Assembly: GCA_027005175.1 (NCBI GenBank)
Contig: JALTMC010000804.1
Coordinates: 1 to 5,164 of the forward strand
Length of the DNA: 5,164 bases
Reading direction: 5' to 3'
Source of the DNA: Myxococcales bacterium
GTDB taxonomy: Bacteria; Myxococcota_C; UBA6777
The notes beneath the pieces are model-generated. The model was given only the letters and a program-made list of their open reading frames with translations, was not told the DNA's origin and made no database searches. This document shows positions 1 through 5,164 of this stretch, in pieces. The position numbers were made by a program, and so were the translations under genes. Position 1 is the first letter of the stretch, and every line of letters begins with the position of its first letter.

Positions 1-238
1 TTCCATAGGCCAGTTGTTGGGCAAGGCAGCGTTGGCATAGTGGATAGATACGGAGTGAATCTGTTTTGTTGTCCAAGATGGGGATGGCTTCTTGACTGAG
101 TTTGGTGAAGTCTTCAGGCGAGAGTATGGCTTCAAAGACGCTGTACTGGACCCGATGACCGTAGTCGAGCAAGAGATTTGCCATTTTTTTTCGACGGTAA
201 TGGTCGCGAATGTCGTAGGATAGCAGGTAGGTACGCAT
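1..238 (-). CDS. cas2: CRISPR-associated endoribonuclease-fold protein Cas2 (3' end cut by window)
   Basis: Translating leftward from the ATG at 238 gives 79 residues before the window ends; the gene is therefore partial at its C-terminus. The start MRTYLLSYDIRD carries the Cas2 first beta strand with the conserved Asp (D9), followed by the typical RRKKMANLLLDYG and RVQYSVFE segments, and a later IYPLCQRC stretch common in bacterial Cas2 proteins. Family members are usually about 90-95 residues, so only a short tail should be missing. Cas2 forms the central dimer of the Cas1-Cas2 integrase that inserts prespacers at the leader end of a CRISPR array. A GGAGA ribosome-binding site seven bases upstream fixes the start. 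It lies 134 bp downstream of cas1 on the same strand and is very probably cotranscribed with it. Identification by motifs is strong; whether the catalytic Asp matters for adaptation is not knowable here. Confidence 0.95.
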   Translation of the reverse strand, partial: MRTYLLSYDIRDHYRRKKMANLLLDYGHRVQYSVFEAILSPEDFTKLSQEAIPILDNKTDSLRIYPLCQRCLAQQLAYG

Positions 239-244
239 GATATC

Positions 245-249
245 TCTCC
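245..249 (-). promoter_or_regulatory. Ribosome-binding site of cas2
   Basis: On the minus strand GGAGA precedes the cas2 ATG by seven bases, a good Shine-Dalgarno match and spacing. It supports the start at 238. Confidence 0.75.
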
Positions 250-286
250 ATAATTCATGGGGATGGACAGGAAGTGTTCTTTGGTG

Positions 287-341
287 CAGTCTCGTGTGTA
301 GTTTATCGGAGAAGATAGGTCAATCTGAGCCGGCGGTGCTT
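287..341 (-). repeat. Decayed duplicate of the cas1 3' end
   Basis: Positions 287-316 match 358-387 at 27 of 30 bases, including 17 identical bases in a row (287-303 versus 358-374). The match straddles the cas1 stop codon and includes 15 bp of its 3' flank. After a poorly matching stretch and a one-base offset, 333-341 again resembles 403-411, which encodes the KHR of the cas1 C-terminus. Read on the minus strand, the copy gives KHRRLRLTYLLR-stop beside the genuine KHRPYLPSFFPD-stop. It is therefore probably a relic of a second cas1 end, or a local duplication about 71 bp from the real one, rather than a functional coding piece. Confidence 0.7.
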
Positions 342-372
342 TTCGACGGATAGGGGCCAGTCTCGTGTGTAG

Positions 373-1362
373 TTAATCGGGGAAGAAGGAGGGGAGGTAG
401 GGGCGGTGTTTAAGGATGGCGTCCTCCAGTTCTGCGACCTGGAATCGAAAAGACTCTCGTAGGGTTTTGCCATGTTCGGCGATTGGGGCTTCCATTCTCT
501 CTTCCCAGAATCGAAGGAATCGTCGAAGAGAGTCTTCATGAAGTTGGACGCCATGTTGAGTGGAGTGATGAAAGTCGTCGGGATGAAACTGTTGTAGGTT
601 GAGTAGGGAGAGAATGAAGCGGTCGACGACGGGGGCGCGGAATTCCTCGATCAGATCAAGAGCCAGGGAGTCGCGGCCTTTGCGAAGTCCGTGAAGGAGG
701 CCAAGAAAAGGATTGATCCCATTGGCTTCGAGGAGGTGGGCGAGTTCGCGAGTGAGTAGGCTATAGCCCAAGCTAAGCATTGCATTGACTGGATCACGAG
801 GTGGACGTCGATTGCGGTCTTCAAAGGTGAAGTTCTGGTTGCGAAGCAGGTGTGAAAAGACTTGAAAATAGTGGCGGCCACAAGCTCCCTCCAGGCCCAT
901 CACGCTCGCGATGTCCTTGGTGTTGGATATTCGAGTTTGTAGGCGTTCGAGCTGTTGTAGTGCTTCGCTCAGAGCGGGATTGGGGTGATTGCGTAGATGG
1001 CGGCTGATGATACGGCGCTGGCTGACGATCTTGTGCTCAACGATGATCTGAGAGAAGAGGAGTCGGTAGTCCGGGCTATTGAGTGCCTGAACTTGGGCGA
1101 TTTGTAAGGGACCGTCGAGGGAGTGGGGTGAGACCAAGCGTCCTTGTAGGCGTCCACGGGTGGAGAGAAAGGAGACATCCACTCCATGGTCCATCAGCAT
1201 ACGCATGACCTGGGTGGTGAGCTGTATATTGCCGAGAAGGATGAGTCGCTTGACTTCACGAATAGGGAACTTGCCCAGGATCTCTTTGTTTTTGCGGATA
1301 ACGATGCGCTGGTGCTCTTTGTTGATCTTGGAGCCTTGAATTGTCAGATAGATCGCACGCAT
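373..1362 (-). CDS. cas1: CRISPR-associated integrase Cas1
   Basis: The 329-residue product is a full-length Cas1, the metal-dependent integrase that joins prespacer 3' ends to the CRISPR repeat. An N-terminal beta-rich domain (about residues 1-85, with the LILLGNIQLTTQVMRMLMDHG segment and VSFLSTRGRLQGRLV) precedes the all-alpha catalytic domain. The expected catalytic residues are visible: E158 in GLEGACGRHYF, H224 in LGLLHGLRKGRDSL, and D236/E239 in ALDLIEEFR. The ATG at 1362 has a GGAG site seven bases upstream. It is a stand-alone Cas1, not fused to the RT as in RT-Cas1 proteins; the RT is instead part of the upstream Prim-Pol fusion. cas2 follows on the same strand. Both the reading frame and the active site look intact. 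Subtype cannot be told from Cas1 alone, but similar RT/CAPP-linked Cas1 proteins usually belong to type III loci. Confidence 0.97.
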   Translation of the reverse strand: MRAIYLTIQGSKINKEHQRIVIRKNKEILGKFPIREVKRLILLGNIQLTTQVMRMLMDHGVDVSFLSTRGRLQGRLVSPHSLDGPLQIAQVQALNSPDYRLLFSQIIVEHKIVSQRRIISRHLRNHPNPALSEALQQLERLQTRISNTKDIASVMGLEGACGRHYFQVFSHLLRNQNFTFEDRNRRPPRDPVNAMLSLGYSLLTRELAHLLEANGINPFLGLLHGLRKGRDSLALDLIEEFRAPVVDRFILSLLNLQQFHPDDFHHSTQHGVQLHEDSLRRFLRFWEERMEAPIAEHGKTLRESFRFQVAELEDAILKHRPYLPSFFPD

Positions 1363-1369
1363 TTTGGGA

Positions 1370-1373
1370 CTCC
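1370..1373 (-). promoter_or_regulatory. Ribosome-binding site of cas1
   Basis: Minus-strand GGAG lies seven bases before the ATG at 1362, the same spacing as for cas2. It supports the chosen start. Confidence 0.7.
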
Positions 1374-1429
1374 AACGGTGATGTGACGGGGTAAGGAACT
1401 CGGGAGAAGAGGTTCCAGAGAAGGGAGTT

Positions 1430-1465
1430 TGAGAATTCGAGTTTTCATATCTAGTTACACTCCTG
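1430..1465 (-). repeat. Decayed duplicate of the 3' end of the RT/Prim-Pol gene
   Basis: About 35 bp here match the last codons of the upstream gene (around 1645-1680) at roughly 80% identity, 215 bp away. In the genuine gene the end reads NWIWKLEF-stop. In this copy the aligned codons give N, stop, I, stop, K, L, E, F: both Trp codons (TGG) have become stops (TAG and TGA) through single G-to-A changes, and the original TAA stop is lost. The left flank (1381-1430) has no recognisable homology to the gene. This is a non-coding relic immediately beyond the 74-bp tandem repeats, so gene end, repeats and relic lie in that order on the transcribed strand. Confidence 0.7.
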
Positions 1466-1638
1466 GGTGGTGGGGTGGAGCGAATCCGTCACAGATCTTG
1501 CCATAAGAAGTAATGAGAAAGCTTCTTCTTACACTTCTGGGTGGTGGTGTGGATCGAATTCGTGACAGATCTTGCCATAAGAAGCAATGAGAAAGCTTCT
1601 TCTTACACTTCTGGGTGGTGGTGTGGAGCGAATCTGTG
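1455..1638. repeat. 74-bp tandem repeat, about 2.5 copies
   Basis: Unit A is 1455-1528, unit B 1529-1602, and a partial unit C of 36 bp is 1603-1638. A and B differ at six of 74 positions; B and C at three of 36. Each full unit starts with ttacac, runs through a tgggtggtgg tract and ends in cttcttc. Inside each unit is a small inverted repeat: aagaagc/gcttctt around a 9-base loop in unit B (1579-1601), and the equivalent in unit A with one changed stem base, which would still pair as U-G in plus-strand RNA. No open frame uses the array convincingly. The array fills most of the 282-bp gap between the RT/Prim-Pol gene and cas1. It may be a local expansion, a structured RNA or a binding region; nothing decides among these. 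Confidence 0.85.
1579..1601. other. Inverted repeat (potential hairpin) in unit B of the tandem array
   Basis: A 7-bp perfect stem, aagaagc with gcttctt, encloses a 9-base loop. The same element at 1505-1527 in unit A keeps six pairs plus one position that is a wobble pair in plus-strand RNA or a mismatch in minus-strand RNA. No T-run follows on the minus strand, so it does not look like an intrinsic terminator of the upstream gene. Confidence 0.45.
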
Positions 1639-1644
1639 GTGAAC

Positions 1645-4600
1645 TTAGAATTCTAGTTTCCATATCCAGTTGCCATCCTCATCTTGTATGCGACGGAGCA
1701 GGCCAAGTTCTGTTTCTGCTGTGTCGGCTTCAAGGAGATCAAAGAGCGTCGCCATTTCATCGGATGTTCGTTGGATCGATCTCTCCAAGCCTCGCATATG
1801 TCGTTTGAGTTCGATGTACTGCTGCATCAGCTTGTGGAGCTGCTCTCGGTATTGAGCGCGTTGGCCAGAGGAGGGGCGAGCCGCAGGATGAGGAGCGGTC
1901 ATCTCTGTCTTTGTGGATGGTCTGTGTTGTGGGGTGGCCTTATCTTTTACCTTATCTGAAGTTGAGAGTTCTGTCTTTTGTGAAGCTGCTTTTCTGGTTG
2001 CCTTTGGGTGTGGGCTATCCTCTTGAGAATGGCCAGGGAGCTTTTGTGTTGGTGCTGGAGGAGAGACTGAGTCTGATGTGTGAGTGGTGACTGGGGTATC
2101 GGCATTGTCAGGCAGTGTTACTTTTTCTTTGGAAACCTCAGGGGACGTCTTGGCTTGGTTCGAGGCTGATGTGGAGGGAGTGTGTGAGGCAGATGAGGCA
2201 GGTGGTGGAGTGGATGAGGCAGATGAGGCAGGTGGTGGAGTGAGTGAGGCAGATGAGGCAGGTGGTGGAGTGAGTGAGGCAGATGAGGCAGGTGGTGGAG
2301 TGAATGAGGCAGGTGGTGGGGTGGGGTGAGCTTCTTGTGTTGAGTTGTTCTTTTGTTTGGGTGTGTTGGATGGGGTTGTTTTCTTTTTTGAGGAGGTGTG
2401 CTTCTTTTTGGGTTTGAGTTGTTCGGCGTTGAATACTTTTTTCGCGGGTAGTACGTGAAGTAGGGGGGTTGGGTAGCCATCCGAGGGGATCTTGCGGAAG
2501 AAGCACTGACAGGGGGCGCCGTCGAGAAGGTCGCCATGTTTTTCGCGTAGTTTGGGGCAGGATATGGCGAAGCCTCGACGTTTTTCGATATAGCGTTGTG
2601 TGATCGCGGCATCGTAGTCATAGCAGAGGCTTATGGTTGCGTGAAGGAAGTGTTGGCCTTCTTCACCGATGTGACCAAAGGTGTAGAGCAGGGAGACTCG
2701 CTCTCGATGTTGGAGGTGTCGTACGGCTTGTGCTTTTTCAAAGAGGCGACGAAGGATGAGACAATGCCCCATAAGTTTTGTGGAGAGAGGGTATCGTTCA
2801 TCCAGGTCTTCGAGTTTGTCCTTAATATTTTGGTCGAGCAGCCAGTCCTCTAGCAGCTGAGGGGAGGTGGGTTCTATTCGGGACAGAGCCTCTTCGGCAG
2901 GAAGTGAAGCACCTGTTGCAGGGTGTCGAAAGACAGCTCTCTTCCCTGTTTTGGGATGGCAGGACAGAGGCAGTTTGATGGGGTGTCCAGGGTCGTGAGG
3001 TGTTGGATGATCGCGATCGGGAAAGAGTTCGGCGTGAATACCAGCAGGAGGAGAGGGTAGTGTTCGAAGCAGGTTGCGCATAAAGATCCGCAGACGGCGT
3101 GCAGGCATGGGATGGGATAGAAAGAACCAGACATGGTAGCCTTTAAAGCCACTTAACTCGAGAAGGGGCGCGATCCCCATGTTGTGGAGGGCGTCTGTGA
3201 TGAGAAGTGCCCAACTACGTGCCTGTTCGAGCTTTTCTTGGTGTGCGTCGGGGTTGTCCAGGTGAGCTTCCATCACCTGTTTGGTGATATCGATGTCGAT
3301 ACCGGCGATTCGGCTGGCTCCATCCTCTTGAATAGGGTAGAGCGCATAGGTTGCTTCGTCATCAAGCATCTCTTGTAGACTACTCTCTCCCAGGTGTTTG
3401 GCGACTATCTGGTAGTGCAACCGACCATCAGGCTGGATCATGGCTCGGGCTAAAAGCCCCCGGCGTCCCTGAAAGAGCATCAGATAACGCTCACGAGCTT
3501 CTGGGGATAAGGATAGCTTCTTTTTTTCTGCATATAGCCAAGAGGGATGAATGGATGAGTCGGGGGGGCGCCACCATGTTGTCTGTCGCGGATCTGGTGT
3601 TGTTACCTTCTTTTCTTTGGTGCTGGAGTCTGTTGCGTCATTTGAGATAGGGACTGGAACACAGGAGTCTGTTGCGTTATTTGAGATAGGGACTGGAACA
3701 CAGGAGTCTGTTGCGTTATTTGGGATAGGAACTGGAGCGTTGGAGAGTGGTGCTATGTTCTCTGTCTCTGTTGTCGTTTCTAGTTCAAGTGCGCGTTGAA
3801 GAACACCTCGTGCCAGGGCCAGTTGGCCGCTGCGCTGGTAGGCATCTGCTAGCTGTTGGTAGGTTGTGACTTCGTGTGGGGCCAGGTGAACCTTGTGTCG
3901 AAGGATCGCGATCTCATCGCGAAGCGAGAGGGCTTGTGTCGTTGTGGAGGGTAACGAATCGGGTGCTTCTTGCTCTTGTTTTTTGTGTCGTGCGGTGGGG
4001 TTTCGAAGGGCTTGTGAGAACTCTTCAAGGCTGGGTAGAGGGACAGCGGAGTCGGGAATGGGTTGATGTGGCGTGGAGGTGATTGTGGCTTCAAGTTGGA
4101 GGGCCTGGGTGGGTAGGTCTGCTTGAAGAAATAAGGCTTTGAGGCGATCGGTGTGGGCGGGGAGTTCCTCTCCTTTGAGGCCCTGTAGGAAACGCTGTGT
4201 CGAAGTGAGGTCACCATCTCGTAGAGCAACTTCGGCGGCGGCCAGACGTTCTTCCGGGTGTGTGGGAGAAAAGGAGCCAAATCCTTGAAAATAGGAACGC
4301 CAGCCTTGAATCACCTGAGTTAAGATAGACAACCGCTCTGCGGGTGGCTTTCGGGCACAGGAGGAGTGGAGGTTGCGGAGTCTGCTGTAGAGAGACTCCA
4401 ATGATTTGTCGTGGGGCTGCTGTCCTTCTTCATCGATGTGGAAGCCGAGAAAAGACAGACCGTCGGAGAGGGCGCGGATCTCTGTTTTTCCTGGGCTTGG
4501 GCGTAACTTGCGGTGTTTGAGGGCACGCTCCAAAAATGCTCCAGCGGCTTCGGCTTCGGCTTCATCGCGGGCCAGCACCACCATGTCGTCGGCAAAGCGT

Positions 4601-5164
4601 ATGAGTTTGTAGTCGGCGTCGACAAGCTCCTGATCAAAAGGATGAAGGTAGATGTTCATGAGTAGTGGGCTGAGAGGGCTGCCCTGGGGTAGCCCCAGGA
4701 ACTTCCGTTGAATGATGCCATATTCGAGGACACCGCTTTTGAGGATGCGGAGGATCAGGCGACGCATACGCACATCACCACAAACACTATCGATCTCTTT
4801 GTTGAGTAGTTCCTGATTGACGGAGCCAAAACAGTCTTCGATATCGGTTTTATAGGTCCAGAGATAACCTTCTTGGCGTAGGGCGCGAAGCTGTTGAAGG
4901 GCGGTGTGGGGGGAGCGTCGTGGGCGGTAAGCATGAGAGACATCGAGGAACTGTTGTTCAAATACCGGTGTGAGCACTTGAAGCAAGGAGCGTTGAACAA
5001 TTCGATCACGAACGGTACAGATCCCAAGAGGGCGTTTCCCCCCTTGTTTTTTCTTTCGGTGAAATCGGAGGATTGGGAGGCTGCGGTAGGTTCCATCTCG
5101 AAGTTGTCGGTGGAGCTTTTGTAGGTTCTCTTTGTGATTCTTACGAAAATCGCGAGGTGTGACT
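1645..5164 (-). CDS. Reverse transcriptase - TPR - CRISPR-associated primase-polymerase fusion (RT-CAPP), 5' end cut by window
   Basis: The frame is open from the right edge to the TAA at 1645-1647, giving 1172 visible residues (residue 1 = codon 5163-5161). The N-terminus is missing, probably some tens of residues. RT (about 13-295): RT1 RPLGICTVRDRIVQ 44-57; catalytic Asp in TDIEDCF (D107); LPQGSPLSPLL 158-168; FADD with D192/D193; GKTEI 225-229; LGFHI; then a maturase-like thumb ending GWRSYF 287-292. No HNH endonuclease follows. Helical TPR-like segments occur at 302-361 and a clear TPR at 427-462. A 13-residue repeat linker spans 474-514. The AEP primase domain (about 556-760) has GIDID (D623, D625), SGFKGYHVWFF 671-681, ELFPD, and IKLPLSCHPKTGKR to 742. 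A C-terminal module has Cys 801, 847, 869, 885, 887. A low-complexity K/P/T/S tail (916-1099) and a coiled coil (1101-1139) end the protein. The presumed role, from the family, is polymerising or priming nucleic acid for spacers integrated by Cas1-Cas2. All catalytic residues look intact; domain calls are strong, the function is inferred. Confidence 0.93.
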   Translation of the reverse strand, partial: VTPRDFRKNHKENLQKLHRQLRDGTYRSLPILRFHRKKKQGGKRPLGICTVRDRIVQRSLLQVLTPVFEQQFLDVSHAYRPRRSPHTALQQLRALRQEGYLWTYKTDIEDCFGSVNQELLNKEIDSVCGDVRMRRLILRILKSGVLEYGIIQRKFLGLPQGSPLSPLLMNIYLHPFDQELVDADYKLIRFADDMVVLARDEAEAEAAGAFLERALKHRKLRPSPGKTEIRALSDGLSFLGFHIDEEGQQPHDKSLESLYSRLRNLHSSCARKPPAERLSILTQVIQGWRSYFQGFGSFSPTHPEERLAAAEVALRDGDLTSTQRFLQGLKGEELPAHTDRLKALFLQADLPTQALQLEATITSTPHQPIPDSAVPLPSLEEFSQALRNPTARHKKQEQEAPDSLPSTTTQALSLRDEIAILRHKVHLAPHEVTTYQQLADAYQRSGQLALARGVLQRALELETTTETENIAPLSNAPVPIPNNATDSCVPVPISNNATDSCVPVPISNDATDSSTKEKKVTTPDPRQTTWWRPPDSSIHPSWLYAEKKKLSLSPEARERYLMLFQGRRGLLARAMIQPDGRLHYQIVAKHLGESSLQEMLDDEATYALYPIQEDGASRIAGIDIDITKQVMEAHLDNPDAHQEKLEQARSWALLITDALHNMGIAPLLELSGFKGYHVWFFLSHPMPARRLRIFMRNLLRTLPSPPAGIHAELFPDRDHPTPHDPGHPIKLPLSCHPKTGKRAVFRHPATGASLPAEEALSRIEPTSPQLLEDWLLDQNIKDKLEDLDERYPLSTKLMGHCLILRRLFEKAQAVRHLQHRERVSLLYTFGHIGEEGQHFLHATISLCYDYDAAITQRYIEKRRGFAISCPKLREKHGDLLDGAPCQCFFRKIPSDGYPTPLLHVLPAKKVFNAEQLKPKKKHTSSKKKTTPSNTPKQKNNSTQEAHPTPPPASFTPPPASSASLTPPPASSASLTPPPASSASSTPPPASSASHTPSTSASNQAKTSPEVSKEKVTLPDNADTPVTTHTSDSVSPPAPTQKLPGHSQEDSPHPKATRKAASQKTELSTSDKVKDKATPQHRPSTKTEMTAPHPAARPSSGQRAQYREQLHKLMQQYIELKRHMRGLERSIQRTSDEMATLFDLLEADTAETELGLLRRIQDEDGNWIWKLEF
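2191..2330 (-). repeat. 30-bp coding tandem repeat (TPPPASSASx)
   Basis: Four full 30-bp copies lie at 2191-2310, nearly identical to one another, with a shorter degenerate copy at 2311-2330 and a trace on the left at 2181-2190. On the minus strand they encode TPPPASSAS plus a variable tenth residue (L, L, S, H), preceded by TPPPASF, in the low-complexity tail after the Prim-Pol module (about residues 948-994). The near identity of the DNA points to recent slippage expansion. Because 30 is a multiple of three, all frames stay open through the array, giving spurious antisense and shifted ORFs here. It is probably a flexible spacer between the polymerase body and the C-terminal coiled coil. Confidence 0.9.
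3626..3742 (-). repeat. 39-bp coding tandem repeat (VPVPISNNATDSC)
   Basis: Three 39-bp copies lie at 3626-3664, 3665-3703 and 3704-3742. The first two on the plus strand differ by one base; the third is more diverged. On the minus strand they encode 13-residue units of the form VPVPISNNATDSC, in the linker between the TPR and the primase domain (about residues 474-514). The length is a multiple of three, so copy number can change without breaking the frame. The units are rich in Pro, Asn, Thr and Ser and look like a flexible tether. Confidence 0.88.

Larger units (their letters stand above)
239..372 (-). other. cas1-cas2 intergenic spacer
   Basis: This 134-bp gap is long for a cas1-cas2 pair, which often overlap or nearly touch. 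Its right half is a degenerate copy of the end of cas1 (287-341); the left part holds the cas2 ribosome-binding site. I see no convincing terminator hairpin or promoter boxes, so read-through from cas1 into cas2 is the simplest reading. Confidence 0.6.

Noticed and set aside
303-554. A separate 83-residue minus-strand ORF overlapping the end of cas1.
   Set aside because: It is an out-of-frame reading of cas1 that runs into the decayed cas1 tail; no family motif. Only its last part, within the relic, has meaning.
1395-1416. Hairpin GGAAC/GTTCC upstream of cas1 as a regulatory element or terminator.
   Set aside because: A five-pair stem with a 12-base loop and no T-run is too weak to support.
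1382-1493. Inverted pair TGTGACGG (1382-1389) and CCGTCACA (1486-1493) as an operator.
   Set aside because: Eight bases about 100 bp apart is expected by chance in a gap of this size, and only one unit of the array has it.
1455-1638. 74-bp periodic repeats as a short CRISPR array (about 36-bp repeat plus 38-bp spacer).
   Set aside because: Both halves of the unit are conserved between copies A and B, so there are no unique spacers. A tandem duplication explains it better.
1363-1644. Diversity-generating retroelement template/variable repeat pair.
   Set aside because: The differences between repeat copies and between gene tail and relic are not concentrated at adenines of a template, and there is no variable-protein gene.
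2118-2621. A 167-residue minus-strand ORF rich in HHLPHLPHS, and a plus-strand one rich in GGGVSEADEA.
   Set aside because: Both are shadows of the 30-bp repeat, whose length keeps every frame open; the RT-CAPP frame is supported by flanking domains.
1645-4986. Translation start of the large gene at the TTG at 4986.
   Set aside because: The frame stays open upstream to the window edge and encodes the RT1 motif RPLGICTVRDRIVQ directly before it, so the gene begins outside the window.
1645-5164. Group II intron encoding its maturase.
   Set aside because: No endonuclease domain follows the thumb, no domain V-like RNA was recognised, and the RT is fused to a primase next to cas1-cas2.

Overview
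The window holds three genes, all read on the minus strand, that look like the adaptation (spacer-acquisition) module of a CRISPR-Cas locus. In transcription order (right to left) they are a very large reverse transcriptase / primase-polymerase fusion whose 5' end lies beyond the right edge, a complete cas1, and a cas2 whose 3' end lies beyond the left edge. No CRISPR array, effector gene, tRNA or rRNA is visible. If an array exists it is probably outside the window, perhaps past cas2.

The large gene (1645-5164) encodes at least 1172 residues. In order they are: a group II intron/CRISPR-type RT with its maturase-like thumb but no endonuclease domain; a helical/TPR segment; a tandem-repeat linker; an archaeo-eukaryotic primase (AEP, Prim-Pol) domain with the DxD, SGxKGxH and IKLPL.xHxKTG motifs; a Cys-containing C-terminal primase module; a long Pro/Ala/Ser/Thr/Lys-rich low-complexity tail with perfect 10-residue repeats; and a final coiled coil. 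This matches what is known as a CRISPR-associated primase-polymerase (CAPP) fused to an RT. A leftward TTG that could pass for a start at 4986 is not the real start: the frame stays open to the window edge and encodes the RT1 motif RPLGICTVRDRIVQ upstream of it. The likely division of labour is that RT and Prim-Pol make or complete DNA (from RNA and/or DNA templates) that Cas1-Cas2 integrates as spacers.

The intergenic gaps are not empty. Between the fusion gene and cas1 (282 bp) lies a 74-bp tandem repeat (about 2.5 copies), followed by a decayed copy of the last ~35 bp of the fusion gene, in which both Trp codons of the terminal NWIWKLEF have become stops. Between cas1 and cas2 (134 bp) lies a decayed copy of the last ~40 bp of cas1 plus 15 bp of its 3' flank. 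A decayed tail after each of the two complete 3' ends is the most unexpected structural observation here.

Taxonomy cannot be fixed from this window. The base composition is moderate in GC, and the repeat-rich Pro/Ala/Ser linkers suggest a large-genome bacterium with expansive low-complexity proteins (a Deltaproteobacteria/Myxococcota-like lineage is a guess). RT- and CAPP-linked adaptation modules usually accompany type III CRISPR systems, so that is the expected effector type, but nothing in the window proves it.
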